From Bacillota bacterium (GTDB lineage: Bacteria > Bacillota > Dethiobacteria > DTU022): a stretch of DNA of 64,000 nucleotides. The notes under the pieces were generated by a model. The model made no database searches, was not told where the DNA came from, and saw only the letters and a program-made list of their open reading frames with translations. Within the stretch, counting starts at the first letter, position 1. The number at the start of each line of letters is the position of its first letter. The translations under genes and the position numbers were made by a program. Shown piece after piece: positions 29,170 through 39,711 of the stretch. The DNA lies in assembly GCA_030611385.1 (NCBI GenBank), contig JAUWPV010000005.1, positions 25,061-89,060 on the forward strand. The letters are read 5' to 3'.

Positions 29170-30519
29170 CTAAAAAGGGAAACCTTTTTTAACTTTTTTA
29201 AGTTTCTTAAACTGCGCTTTCGTTTCCGGGGAGCCCACCTGCTTAAACATTTTCTGCATCTGCGCAAACTGGTTAAGAAGGCGGTTAACATCCGGGACGG
29301 TTGCGCCGCTGCCCGTGGCTATGCGGCGCCGGCGGCTGCTGTTTAATAGTGATGGTTCCTGTCGTTCATTTTTAGTCATTGAACCGATAATAGCTTCAAC
29401 CCGTTTGAAGTTGTTTTCATTCAACGACATCTGCTTGACTTCCTTGGGGATATTACCACCCCCGGGAATCATATTTAGTATTTCCTCCAGTGAACCCATA
29501 CTGCGCAGTTGTGTTAACTGATCTCTAAAGTCATCGAGAGTAAACTGCTGTTTTCGCAGTTTCTGTTCCAGCTCCCGGGCCTTAGATTTGTCCACTACTG
29601 CTTCTACTTTTTCGATCAGGGAGAGAACATCACCCATTCCTAAAATACGCGAAGCCATCCGATCGGGATGAAACGGCTCCAGGGCTTCCACTTTTTCACC
29701 GATGCCGCTAAATTTAATCGGGCATCCGGTCACTGCTCGCACTGAAAGTGCTGCACCACCACGAGAATCCCCGTCGAGCTTGGTAAGTATAACTCCGCTT
29801 AACCCGATGGCCTCATTAAATGAAGAAGCGGCATTGACAGCGTCCTGACCAGTCATGGCGTCAACAACTAACAACACTTCATCGGGATCAATTGTTTTTT
29901 TAATTGCAGCCAATTCGGCCATCATCTCGTCATCGATGTGCAGGCGCCCCGCAGTATCAAATATTACCGCATCAAAACCATCCCGGGTAGCCAGCTGCAG
30001 TCCCTCGCGGCAGATATCCACCGGAGCAGCATTGGAATTGCTGTAAGTCTGTTCACCTATTGACTCGCTGAGCACCTGAAGCTGTTGTATAGCCCCCGGC
30101 CGGTAAGTATCTGCTGCTACAAGAAGTGAACGCCGGTCGCTGCGGCGCAGGTGCGCGGCTAGTTTGACTGCTGTGGTTGTCTTACCGGAACCCTGTAAAC
30201 CAATAATTAATATTTTTGTCGGCCCTTTACCGGAATGAATCAGGCTGCTCTGTTTTCCCCCCATTAAGCTGGTCATTTCTTCGTTGACTATTTTTACCAC
30301 TTGATGGCCCGGTGTAAGGCTGCTCATCACTTCCTGTCCGACAACCCTCTCCCGGATTGCCCCAATAAAGTCTTTGACCACTTTGAAATTAACATCAGCT
30401 TCAAGTAGAGCCAACCGAATTTCCCTCAACGCCGCATCAACGTCTTTTTCGTTTAGTTTACCTTTGCCTCTGAGTTGGCGCAGGGTGTTTTGTAGTTTAT
30501 CGGCCAGGCTGGAAAACAT
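29170..30519 (-). CDS. ffh: Signal recognition particle protein Ffh
   Basis: GLQGSGKTTTAVKLAAHLRR, DTAGRLHIDDEMMAEL, Met-rich M domain. Confidence 0.98.
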   Translation of the reverse strand: MFSSLADKLQNTLRQLRGKGKLNEKDVDAALREIRLALLEADVNFKVVKDFIGAIRERVVGQEVMSSLTPGHQVVKIVNEEMTSLMGGKQSSLIHSGKGPTKILIIGLQGSGKTTTAVKLAAHLRRSDRRSLLVAADTYRPGAIQQLQVLSESIGEQTYSNSNAAPVDICREGLQLATRDGFDAVIFDTAGRLHIDDEMMAELAAIKKTIDPDEVLLVVDAMTGQDAVNAASSFNEAIGLSGVILTKLDGDSRGGAALSVRAVTGCPIKFSGIGEKVEALEPFHPDRMASRILGMGDVLSLIEKVEAVVDKSKARELEQKLRKQQFTLDDFRDQLTQLRSMGSLEEILNMIPGGGNIPKEVKQMSLNENNFKRVEAIIGSMTKNERQEPSLLNSSRRRRIATGSGATVPDVNRLLNQFAQMQKMFKQVGSPETKAQFKKLKKVKKGFPF

Positions 30520-30534
30520 ATAAGTTTTTCACTC

Positions 30535-30882
30535 CTACTGTTCGCTAACGATACGCAAATCGCTGACTATTTCTTTTAAACGTTTCAGATCATCCTTATT
30601 AAGTTCTTCCTGATCCAGCAACCGATCTGCTTTCATTAAAAGCTCCTGCTGATCGTTGAAAAGCTTATAAAGTCCAAGTTTTATTTCCAGTTTTTCGATC
30701 GAAGCAAGGGTTCGTCGAATCAGATCATAAACTGCCTGCCGGCTGATATTGTATTCTGAAGCAATCTCACTCAATGAATAGTTATCGCTAAAGTAGTATT
30801 GGAGTACCTCCTGCTGGTGTTTTGTCAGCAGGGGAGCGTAAATATCATAGAGCAGATTAATACGATTGATCTGATCAAGCAT
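30535..30882 (-). CDS. ylxM: YlxM family SRP-associated DNA-binding protein
   Basis: LLYDIYAPLLTKHQQEVLQYYFSDNYSLSEIASEYNISRQAVYDLIRRT; upstream of ffh. Confidence 0.94.
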   Translation of the reverse strand: MLDQINRINLLYDIYAPLLTKHQQEVLQYYFSDNYSLSEIASEYNISRQAVYDLIRRTLASIEKLEIKLGLYKLFNDQQELLMKADRLLDQEELNKDDLKRLKEIVSDLRIVSEQ

Positions 30883-31101
30883 TTTGACCTCTGTAAAGTA
30901 TTTTTCCTTAACAGGCAGAGTATAGCAAATTTCAAATACTAATGCAAACTATTTCTTAATTTTTTTCACTGTTTAGCAGAATACATTTGCAGCATATTGC
31001 ATTTAATCGAAGAAAGTGGTAATATAAGGTAACATAGTGCCTGCTTTCAATATATTTGCGGGGTAGCTTTGTAAACTTATTCTAAACTGGAGGGTTTACT
31101 T

Positions 31102-31533
31102 ATGAAAAACGGAGAATTGGCAGCTGCAGAAAAATATGTTGGGGTTGGATTGCGTTTTGTGGCTATTTTAATCGATGGCATTATTCTTTTTATCCTGGCC
31201 TACCTGATCGCTGCGGTCACCGGTGGTATCACAGCAGGTGGTTTTGAGATTCAGGGAGCGCCAGCGTTTCTTTTCTTCATTCTGAGCCTTCTTTATTATG
31301 TGCTTTTAGAGGCCTATCTCGGCGGCACTGTCGGTAAACTTGCCCTGGGAATGCGGGTGATTATTGAAGACGGCAGCCCCTGTACTATCAGCGCATCACT
31401 AATTCGCAACCTGCTGAGAATAGTTGATTTTTTACCATTTGCATATCTTGTAGGGGCTATTTTAATCTGGACTTCACCGATAAAACAGCGTTTCGGTGAT
31501 CGCCTCGCGAAAACAGTCGTGGTAAAAAAATAG
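31102..31533 (+). CDS. RDD family membrane protein
   Basis: VGVGLRFVAILIDGIILFILAYLIAA ... GGTVGKLALGMRVI ... FGDRLAKTVVVKK. Confidence 0.88.
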   Translation: MKNGELAAAEKYVGVGLRFVAILIDGIILFILAYLIAAVTGGITAGGFEIQGAPAFLFFILSLLYYVLLEAYLGGTVGKLALGMRVIIEDGSPCTISASLIRNLLRIVDFLPFAYLVGAILIWTSPIKQRFGDRLAKTVVVKK

Positions 31534-31604
31534 CAGCCGCGGGTAGCTCTTGGTCAGATCGTACAGTTCTACCGATCTTATGCCGGGAACCTTGATTTGT
31601 CTGA

Positions 31605-32513
31605 TCAGGTCTCAAGGAGAGCATGAACAAAGTCGGCTGCATTGAAAGGAATTAAATCTTCTATTTTTTCTCCCGTACCAACATAACGAACCGGTATTTT
31701 GAGAGCATCCTGGATACCGATAACAATACCCCCGCGGGCAGTTCCGTCAAGCTTGGCAAGGATTAACCCGGTAAGGGGCAGAGTTTCATTGAAACTCCTG
31801 GCCTGGTTCACTGCATTCTGGCCGGTAGTGGCATCGATAACCAGTAAAACCTCGTGCGGCGCTCCCGCCATATTGCGACCGATAACGCGATAGATCTTAT
31901 TCAGTTCTTCCATCAGGTTGTATTTGTTGTGGAGGCGCCCGGCAGTATCACCGATGACTATATCAACCGACCTGGCCTGTGCGGCATTAATGGCATCAAA
32001 AAAGAGGGCGGAAGGATCTGAACCCGACTGCTGTTTGATAAGATCAACGCCCGCTCGCTCAGACCAGATTTCCAGTTGTTCAACAGCAGCGGCACGAAAG
32101 GTATCTCCAGCTACGAGAAGAACTTTTTTGCCCTGTTTGCAGAAAAGGTTGGCCAGTTTTGCCGCGGATGTTGTCTTTCCGGAACCGTTCACCCCTACCA
32201 GCAGGATCACATGAGGCTGTTCAGTAATTTCTACAGCCGCTTCCCCTGAATAGACAAGATCGATTAACATCTGAAGCAGTAAATTCCTTACTTCACTGCT
32301 TTCTTTAAGTTTCAGCCGGCCAACTTCCTCTTTCAATTGCCCGACAAGTTTTAAGCTGGTCTGAAGCCCGACATCACCGGCAATCAGGGTCTCTTCAAGC
32401 TCATCATAAAATTCTTCGCTTAAGGCTCCACTACCAAAGAGTTTTTCCAGATTACCAATAAAACCGGTTTTACTACGGGCCAGGCTGCTTCTAAACTGAT
32501 GGACCAGGCTCAT
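31605..32513 (-). CDS. ftsY: SRP receptor FtsY
   Basis: [50 protein letters not shown]. Confidence 0.98.
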   Translation of the reverse strand: MSLVHQFRSSLARSKTGFIGNLEKLFGSGALSEEFYDELEETLIAGDVGLQTSLKLVGQLKEEVGRLKLKESSEVRNLLLQMLIDLVYSGEAAVEITEQPHVILLVGVNGSGKTTSAAKLANLFCKQGKKVLLVAGDTFRAAAVEQLEIWSERAGVDLIKQQSGSDPSALFFDAINAAQARSVDIVIGDTAGRLHNKYNLMEELNKIYRVIGRNMAGAPHEVLLVIDATTGQNAVNQARSFNETLPLTGLILAKLDGTARGGIVIGIQDALKIPVRYVGTGEKIEDLIPFNAADFVHALLET

Positions 32514-32519
32514 GAAACA

Positions 32520-35500
32520 TTAATTCTCCCTTGTTATAACATTATTTTCCAGCTTTAGCGACATCACGCGCGATACACCAGGTTCAGGCATTGTCACACC
32601 GTAAAGCACTTCAGCTTCTTCCATGGTCCTTTTACGGTGCGTGATCAGAATAAATTGGGTCTGCTCAGCAGTTTGCTTTAGAAATTTTGTAAAGCGGGAA
32701 AGGTTAGCGTCATCAAGAGTTGATTCAACTTCGTCAAGCAAATAAAAAGGCGCCGGCTTGAAACGCAGGATAGCGAAGACAAGGGCAATAGCAGTCAATA
32801 CCTTTTCGCCGGCCGATAGCAGGGTGATGTTCTGTAATTTTTTTCCTGGTGGCTGGGCAATAATTTCAATTCCCGATTCCAGTATATTATCGGTATCAGT
32901 CAACTTTAACATAGCCTGGCCGCCCTCAAAAAGCTCCCGGAAGGTTTGCATAAAGTTATCGTTGATCGTCTCAAAAGCAATATTAAAGTAATGCTCCATG
33001 CGCTGATCAATCTCAGCCAAAACCTTGTGTAGCGAAGCTTCACCTTTTTGCAGGTCATCCTTTTGGTCGGTCAGGAATTTTATTCTCTCTTCGAGCCTGG
33101 ACAGTTCCTCGATGGCTCCCAGGTTAACCTCGCCGAGCGCTTCTAAATCTTCCTTTGTATTCTCAATCTGCAAGCGGCTTTCTTCCGGTTCGAAATCTGC
33201 TTCAATTAAAGCCAGCACATCAGTATGAAAAAGCTCACTGTAGCGTATTTCCTGATAGTTGATTTCAGTCTGAAGCCTTGCCTGCTCCATGGAAAGCTGT
33301 CTTTCCTGCTTTTCCTGTCGGGTAACCTGATTCTGGCGTCGGCGGCCCCGTTCCTCGAAATCAATCAAATCAGCTTCTGTATTGTTAACCTGCTGTACTT
33401 TATTGTCCAGCTCAATAATCAATTCAGCTTTTTCACGGTTTAGATCTTGCACTCTGGTAGTAATGTTCTGCTGAACCTCTTTGTTTTCTGCTAATTCTTT
33501 TTGAAATACTGCCGATTCGCTGTCTTTTTCTTCTGTTTCGACCGCAGGCCTTTTGGCGGCTTCTTCAATTTCACCAATTCGTCCAACCAGAGCATCGTGT
33601 TGTTCCTGGCAAGAGCTAATTTTCACCATTTTTTCGGTTATTTTTTGTTCCAAAAACTGTTTCTCTTCGAGGAATTGCCGATAATCTTCTTTCATTACAG
33701 CCAATTCCTTCTCATAGATCTCTATAGCACAAGCAGAACTCTCTACATCTGATTTTGCAGCGGCCGTTCGCTGGCTATGCTCTGCTTCTTCTGATTCAAG
33801 TTCTTTCATGGCGGATGTTCCCGCCTGAAGACGATCGTTTAGCAAACTCAGTTCACGCTGCAGCCCTTCGGATTCCTTCTGCAGTGTGCTCACCTTTTCT
33901 GAAAGTTCCTGTCTTCCACCAGCAGCTTCAGCAACAGCTTCTGCTGCATTGGCCAGGAATATTTTAGCTTTTTCAAGTTCTGCTTCAGTTTTATTTAAAT
34001 CTTCGAGCGCTACTGAATGTTGCTTTTGCAGAGCCTCAATTTCTTTACGCCTGCCCAGGGGCATTCCGGCATTACGCTTGGGCAGACTGCCACCCCTGAT
34101 CATTCCGCCAGGGTTAATCATTTCTCCATCCAGGGTAACCACGCGACAACTGTGCTTGACAAAACGGGCTGCTTTTGAAGCATCTTCGAGGTTCCGGCAA
34201 ATAAGAATCGGTGACATCAGATAATCAACCGCTTTGCGGTATGTGGAAGCTACTTCAACCTGCTCCGAAGCCTTACCAATGACACCGGGAAGATCACGCC
34301 AACCCGGATAACGTTCAAGAGGATCGGCGGCCTGGTGAAGAATATCCAGTGGTAAAAAGGTAGCCCAACCCCGATTATTTGCTTTAAGGTAACCGATTGC
34401 GCCCTGCACCGCTTTTTCCGTATCGGCAACCAGGTACTGCAACCCACTACCGAGAGCTGCTTCGATTGCCTGGACAAACTGTTCATCCACTGAAATTAAA
34501 TCTGCCACCGGTCCGATTATTCCGGGTAAGCTTGAACGAGCCTGCATAATCTCTTTAACTCCACGATAGTAACCAGACAGGGCGGAGTCCTGTTCCTGCA
34601 GTAGCTGCAACCTGCTGCTAATACCATAGACAGTTTCTCTTTTCTTCTGTAACACCCCAGCCAGTTGTTCAAGTTTCTTCCGTAGAACATCCTCTTCATT
34701 AACAGTTATTTCAACCGCACTTACCGCAGCTCTGAATAGTTCTTTTGCCGTTTCGACCTGCTGATCAAAGGAAATTACATTCTTGTTCAACTGAGCCAAC
34801 TTTATCTGTAAAGAGGTTTCTTCATCACTTAAAGCTTTTTTTTGAACCAGTAAACGTTCCAGTCGACGATTAAGTTCTTCTATAACCGAGGCGGCTGTTT
34901 CCTTACGGTTCCTGGCCTTATAGATTTCTTCTTGTCTCTTTTCAACTTCTCCCGAAAGGGCGTTCGTTTCATGCCGGGATAACTCTTTTCGCAGATTTTC
35001 AAGATCTTCGTTAAGCTGACCAAGCTCTTCCTTTTTAGTTTGCCAATCCTGCTGCGCCTTGCTCGCTCGAGCGGAATACTCCTCTATAAAAATGGCCAGC
35101 TGTTTGACTCTCTGCTTATTCTGCCCAAGCTGATCCTGATAACGATTCTCCCTTTCGAGAAGTAGCCTCATTTCGTTTTCCTGCTGATCGAGTGTTCGTG
35201 AAGACTGGCTCAGCTTCTGTTCCTGTTCTCTCTTTTCGTTTAGCTGATCCTGCAGGTTGCTTTTTAAATCCTGGAATGCTTTTTCATGCAACCCACCCTG
35301 TGCTGCAGAAGTGAGCAGAGCATCGTTTACCGCCTGAAGATGTTTATTTGTTTTATTAAGTTGTTCACGAGATTGTTTGAGATGATAGGAGAGAAATCTC
35401 TTTTCTTCATCGTCCATGCGCTGCTTAAGGGAGCGGTACTGACGGGTTATTTCAGCCTGAATCTGCAGCGGCTCGATTTGGGTTTCAAGTTCATAGATCA

Positions 35501-36080
35501 GATCCTGAACTCGTACCAGGTTTTCCCGGGTTTCGTCAAGACGGCGCCTCGCTTCTCGTTTACGCAGCTTGTATTTAAATATGCCGGCGGCTTCTTCAAA
35601 TATTTCCCGTCTTTCTTCAGACCGGCTGTTAATAATTTCATCTACCCGCCCCTGACCAATGACCGAATAGACATCTTTACCCAACCCGGTGTCTAAAAAA
35701 AGCTCTGTAATATCTTTTAAGCGGCAGGGTGATTTATTTATATAATATTCACTATCACCATTCCGAAAGAGGCGCCTGGTAATGGTTATTTCTTCATAAT
35801 CAAGGTTCAGAAAATCACCGGCGCCATCAAAGGTGAGTGAAACTTCAGCAAAATTTAAGGCTTTCCGGCTTTCACTGCCTGAAAAAATAACCTCTTCCAT
35901 CCGCGTTCCCCGCAGAGATTTTACACTCTGCTCACCAAGGGCCCAGCGCACAGCATCAACCAGGTTGCTTTTACCACAACCGTTCGGACCGATAATTGCT
36001 GCAATACCCTGATTTAAGCCCAGTTCAGTTTTTTCAGCAAACGACTTGAAACCAAATAGCTCCATTCTTTTCAGGTACAC
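32520..36080 (-). CDS. smc: Chromosome segregation protein SMC (1186 aa)
   Basis: MYLKRMELFGFKSFAEKTEL...IIGPNGCGKSNLVDAVRW; hinge; LLSAGEKVLTAIALVFAILRFKPAPFYLLDEVESTLDD. Confidence 0.99.
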   Translation of the reverse strand: MYLKRMELFGFKSFAEKTELGLNQGIAAIIGPNGCGKSNLVDAVRWALGEQSVKSLRGTRMEEVIFSGSESRKALNFAEVSLTFDGAGDFLNLDYEEITITRRLFRNGDSEYYINKSPCRLKDITELFLDTGLGKDVYSVIGQGRVDEIINSRSEERREIFEEAAGIFKYKLRKREARRRLDETRENLVRVQDLIYELETQIEPLQIQAEITRQYRSLKQRMDDEEKRFLSYHLKQSREQLNKTNKHLQAVNDALLTSAAQGGLHEKAFQDLKSNLQDQLNEKREQEQKLSQSSRTLDQQENEMRLLLERENRYQDQLGQNKQRVKQLAIFIEEYSARASKAQQDWQTKKEELGQLNEDLENLRKELSRHETNALSGEVEKRQEEIYKARNRKETAASVIEELNRRLERLLVQKKALSDEETSLQIKLAQLNKNVISFDQQVETAKELFRAAVSAVEITVNEEDVLRKKLEQLAGVLQKKRETVYGISSRLQLLQEQDSALSGYYRGVKEIMQARSSLPGIIGPVADLISVDEQFVQAIEAALGSGLQYLVADTEKAVQGAIGYLKANNRGWATFLPLDILHQAADPLERYPGWRDLPGVIGKASEQVEVASTYRKAVDYLMSPILICRNLEDASKAARFVKHSCRVVTLDGEMINPGGMIRGGSLPKRNAGMPLGRRKEIEALQKQHSVALEDLNKTEAELEKAKIFLANAAEAVAEAAGGRQELSEKVSTLQKESEGLQRELSLLNDRLQAGTSAMKELESEEAEHSQRTAAAKSDVESSACAIEIYEKELAVMKEDYRQFLEEKQFLEQKITEKMVKISSCQEQHDALVGRIGEIEEAAKRPAVETEEKDSESAVFQKELAENKEVQQNITTRVQDLNREKAELIIELDNKVQQVNNTEADLIDFEERGRRRQNQVTRQEKQERQLSMEQARLQTEINYQEIRYSELFHTDVLALIEADFEPEESRLQIENTKEDLEALGEVNLGAIEELSRLEERIKFLTDQKDDLQKGEASLHKVLAEIDQRMEHYFNIAFETINDNFMQTFRELFEGGQAMLKLTDTDNILESGIEIIAQPPGKKLQNITLLSAGEKVLTAIALVFAILRFKPAPFYLLDEVESTLDDANLSRFTKFLKQTAEQTQFILITHRKRTMEEAEVLYGVTMPEPGVSRVMSLKLENNVITREN

Positions 36081-36169
36081 GCGTAATGGCTCCTAACTGC
36101 AATAAAGATTTTACGGGGTGGGACAAGTAACGCACCTACTTATCTCACCTACCCTGGTTAAGCATTTAA

Positions 36170-36430
36170 CTACCTTGGTGTAACAGTAATTTTTATTGCT
36201 GTTCTTTCTTCATCGTCAATCAATACCTCGACAAAAGAGGGAACCATAACAAGGTTTATGCCGTTTGGGGCCACATAGCCTCTGGCTATGGCCACAGCTT
36301 TAATCGCCTGATTAACAGCCCCCGCTCCGATCGCCTGTAGTTCAACAATTTCTTCGGTTCGAATAACAGCAGCCAAAGCTCCAGCCAGAGCTTTAGCCTG
36401 TGAATGGGCCGATACTTTTAAGGTTTCCAT
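36170..36430 (-). CDS. spoVS: Stage V sporulation protein S
   Basis: LKVSAHSQAKALAGALAAVIRTEEIVELQAIGAGAVNQAIKAVAIARGYVAPNGINL. Confidence 0.96.
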   Translation of the reverse strand: METLKVSAHSQAKALAGALAAVIRTEEIVELQAIGAGAVNQAIKAVAIARGYVAPNGINLVMVPSFVEVLIDDEERTAIKITVTPR

Positions 36431-36484
36431 TGCTCCTTAATTATGCTCCTCCCATAAAAATAATGAACCAGAGTTCGATCCAGC

Positions 36485-37180
36485 TTAAGGTGTAATTTTA
36501 CTCCAGGCTTCTTTCGCTGCCGCTTGTTCCGCCTCCTTTTTACTACGGCCGTAGCCGCTGCCAATCGAATTCAAATCGAGGATCACTTCTGCTTCAAACT
36601 CTTTGCTATGATCAGGACCACTTTCATGCGTTATCCGGTAAACCGGGGTTACTGCATAGCGAGCTTGTGAAAATTCCTGCAGTAATGTTTTATAATCGCT
36701 GCACAGTACTCCTTCCTGAAGTTCCAGTAAAATCGGCTTATAAAGTTCCAAAACATTTTTTCTGCATTCTTCCAGACCGCGATCCAGATAGATCGCCCCA
36801 ATTAAAGCTTCTACAGTATCACCCAACAGTGATGGGCGACTTGAACCACCGCTCACTATTTCTCCTTTACCAAGGCGAAGCTGCTGTCCTAAATTCAGTC
36901 CAAAAGCCAGCCGGGCCAGGGAAGCTTCACAAACCAGTTCTGCGCGAAGTCTGGTAAGTTTGCCTTCAGATAATTGAGGATATTTTGCATAAAGATAATC
37001 ACTGATTATTAACTCAAGGACAGCATCGCCAAGAAACTCCAGTCGTTCGTTATCACTGCGATGATGGCTTTTTTCATGAGCATACGAACTATGAGTCAGC
37101 GCCTGCTCGTAGAGGTCTAAGTTATTAACCTTCCAACCAATATTATCCAGGTATAGTTGGATTTTTTCAGGCCACTGCAT
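36485..37180 (-). CDS. rnc: Ribonuclease III
   Basis: NERLEFLGDAVLELIISDYLY, GDTVEALIGAIYLD, C-terminal dsRBD. Confidence 0.98.
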   Translation of the reverse strand: MQWPEKIQLYLDNIGWKVNNLDLYEQALTHSSYAHEKSHHRSDNERLEFLGDAVLELIISDYLYAKYPQLSEGKLTRLRAELVCEASLARLAFGLNLGQQLRLGKGEIVSGGSSRPSLLGDTVEALIGAIYLDRGLEECRKNVLELYKPILLELQEGVLCSDYKTLLQEFSQARYAVTPVYRITHESGPDHSKEFEAEVILDLNSIGSGYGRSKKEAEQAAAKEAWSKITP

Positions 37181-37347
37181 AGATATACCTCTTTCAGTGA
37201 TCCATTAATTGAATTCTGCAAATTGCTAAAAAAGCTCCTGAACCATTATAAGGCCAGGAGCGCTGATCAAACCTGCTATTTCATTGCAGAAATAAACTCC
37301 GGCTTTGGTGAACACTTCTCTGCGCGCATTTTCACCTCAAAAAACTG

Positions 37348-37575
37348 TTATACCTTGGATTCAATATACCGAATAATATCTCCAACGGTTTTGATATTTT
37401 CAATTTCCTTATCAGAAATTTCCAGGTCAAATTCTTCCTCCAAAGCCATAACCAGTTCCACGATATCCAATGAATCCGCGTCAATATCTTCAAAAGTTGT
37501 TTCCATAGATAGTTTATCGACTGCAGCTTCAAGTTGATTGGCAATAAGTTTTTTAACCTTTGCTTCAATACTCAC
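37348..37575 (-). CDS. acpP: Acyl carrier protein
   Basis: FEDIDADSLDIVELVMALEEEFDLEISD (DSLD phosphopantetheine site). Confidence 0.98.
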   Translation of the reverse strand: MSIEAKVKKLIANQLEAAVDKLSMETTFEDIDADSLDIVELVMALEEEFDLEISDKEIENIKTVGDIIRYIESKV

Positions 37576-37718
37576 TGAGTCACCTCCTTCTAAGTGCAGT
37601 TGCTTTTATTCTGGTAATAGTTTTAGACTCCAGCCAGATAATCATTGATCATAACGCTATTACTGTTAAGTATATCAATTCCTATAAAATGGTCAATAGC
37701 ATACGGCTGTCTGGAGCA

Positions 37719-38768
37719 TTAGCAAATCTGCCCCGAACCTGTTCCGAGCTCGCCAGCAAGTTCTTCCAATGCTAGCCGGAGCTGCCTTGTAACGTTTTTC
37801 TTTACAAACGGGTAAGCCTGTTTAATTAGGGCCTGCTCAATTGATCTGGCTCTTGAAGAACCGTGACACTTTATGCAGAGGCCTTTAACACCTAAAAGCG
37901 GCGCTCCTCCATACCCTGAGGAATCTATTTTTTTACGTAGGCTTATAAATACCGGTTTAAGTAGTGCAGCGCCCATCTTGTATCTTAGCTTACTATCAAT
38001 TTCCTGCCTGAAATAGCTGAGAATGGCCCTGGAGAGGCCTTCAGAAGTTTTCAAGAATATATTCCCGACAAAACCATCGCAGATAACAACATCTGCAGTA
38101 TCAAAAAAGGCTTCTGTTCCCTCAATATTTCCACAGAAACCGGGCAGATGTTCCTGAAAAAGAGCATACGCTTTTTTAACCTGGCTGTTTCCTTTATTCG
38201 GTTCAGTTCCGACATTAAGTAAAGCTATACGCGGTTCGGGGTAACCTGAAATTTGCTGGGCATAAATGCGGCCCATGAAAGCATACTGCAACAACAGTTC
38301 AGGGCTGGCGTCCATATTGGCGCCGACGTCGAGGAAAAGAATCGCTTTGCCGCTGAAGCTGGGCATCGGTGTCAGTAAAGCCGGACGGTTTATTCCGCTT
38401 AAGCGCCCCAGAAACAGCACAGCACCGGCCATCAAAGCCCCGGTATTACCGGCGCTCAGGACGGCATCGGCTTCGCCGGATCTAACCATCTCCAATGCTT
38501 TAACCATTGAAGCTTTTTTTTTGCCCCTGATCGACAAACCCGGGTCGTCAGCACATTGGATAACCTCTTCGGTATGACATATTTCTATACGGCTCTCCGG
38601 ATACTTCAAGATAGTCAGAGATTTATGAATAACCTCCTGGCGTCCGACCAGTATAAGATGCAAATCATCTAAATAAGAAAGCGCGGACAATGCCCCGTTA
38701 ATAATTTCATCAGGTGCATGATCCCCGCCCATAGCATCTATAGCCACTCGCACCACCAAACAGATCAC
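37719..38768 (-). CDS. plsX: Phosphate acyltransferase PlsX
   Basis: VAIDAMGGDHAPDEIINGAL, SAGNTGALMAG. Confidence 0.97.
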   Translation of the reverse strand: MICLVVRVAIDAMGGDHAPDEIINGALSALSYLDDLHLILVGRQEVIHKSLTILKYPESRIEICHTEEVIQCADDPGLSIRGKKKASMVKALEMVRSGEADAVLSAGNTGALMAGAVLFLGRLSGINRPALLTPMPSFSGKAILFLDVGANMDASPELLLQYAFMGRIYAQQISGYPEPRIALLNVGTEPNKGNSQVKKAYALFQEHLPGFCGNIEGTEAFFDTADVVICDGFVGNIFLKTSEGLSRAILSYFRQEIDSKLRYKMGAALLKPVFISLRKKIDSSGYGGAPLLGVKGLCIKCHGSSRARSIEQALIKQAYPFVKKNVTRQLRLALEELAGELGTGSGQIC

Positions 38769-38796
38769 TTCCTCTGTGACGCATTCAGAAACAGAT

Positions 38797-38837
38797 AGAG
38801 TACGCCTCTTAGTGCTTTAGTAAAAAGAGCGTACTCT
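38797..38837. repeat. Hairpin between rpmF and plsX
   Basis: AGAGTACGC(c)TCTT ... AAGAGCGTACTCT dyad. Confidence 0.65.
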
Positions 38838-38847
38838 AGACAGTTCT

Positions 38848-39024
38848 TTAATTCACCTTAACAACTTCCCGTTCTTTATAATAACCGCAACTTAAACAGA
38901 CCCGATGAGCGGGTTTTAGTTCGTGACAATGCGGACAAGGAATCAGCAGGGGAACTGTTAGTTTATGCTGTGCTCGTCGCATATCCCTTTTTTTCTTGGA
39001 AGTCCTTTGCTTTGGAACAGCCAC
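38848..39024 (-). CDS. rpmF: 50S ribosomal protein L32 (58 aa, GTG start)
   Basis: MAVPKQRTSKKKRDMRRAQHKLTVPLLIPCPHCHELKPAHRVCLSCGYYKEREVVKVN; between yceD and plsX. Confidence 0.96.
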   Translation of the reverse strand: MAVPKQRTSKKKRDMRRAQHKLTVPLLIPCPHCHELKPAHRVCLSCGYYKEREVVKVN

Positions 39025-39045
39025 TATAACGCCTCCTTATTAGAC

Positions 39046-39585
39046 TTAATTGTCGATATTCAGTTCTTTAAGCTTAAGTAATCTCACGTCAATCAGGTTC
39101 TGATCTTTACTGCACCGGCAGGTCGATTTATTTAAATCCGTACCACACCCGGCACAAATACCCCGGCATTCCACTTTACAAAGAGGACTATAGTCCTGAG
39201 CCAAAATAATCAACTGACGGATATATTCGTCGAGATACAGGTAATTTCCGGTCACTGTCAACATGTTGGCAGTTTCAGAAGCTATGATATCTGGAGTGGC
39301 TTCAACCTGCATTTCATTTACCACTGTAAAAGCTTCTGTAAAATCAGTCTTAGATAGATGAGCAAACGATTCAAGGCATCTTGAACATATAGCTGCTGCC
39401 GATACTTCAAGATTGCCGCTGACCACTACCATGCCCCCGCCGCAGGAGACACTCACCAACAGCTTAAGAGTTCCACCATCTGAAAAATCATGGAAGCAGT
39501 CGGAAAGATCTTCCTCAAACTTGTAATCGGCTGTTTCTCCACTTTTTAACCTTACTTCAGGCAGGTATATGCGCATCGTCCACAC
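39046..39585 (-). CDS. DUF177/YceD family metal-binding protein
   Basis: CSRCLESF...QDYSPLCKVECRGICAGCGTDLNKSTCRC; upstream of rpmF. Confidence 0.93.
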   Translation of the reverse strand: MWTMRIYLPEVRLKSGETADYKFEEDLSDCFHDFSDGGTLKLLVSVSCGGGMVVVSGNLEVSAAAICSRCLESFAHLSKTDFTEAFTVVNEMQVEATPDIIASETANMLTVTGNYLYLDEYIRQLIILAQDYSPLCKVECRGICAGCGTDLNKSTCRCSKDQNLIDVRLLKLKELNIDN

Positions 39586-39711
39586 TCCAAAAAAACTAAA
39601 GTAATTATATAGACCTTTATTTTCTTTGTCAACATGGATACACCTTTATTCCACACCTGTAAAAAGGAAATGCCGGGTCAAATAAATGGGGGATGTAAAG
39701 AGCAGCATACC

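Noticed and set aside
37719-38860. 38797-38837 dyad as a FapR operator for plsX
   Set aside because: Sequence does not resemble the FapR consensus as I know it; better described as an unassigned hairpin.
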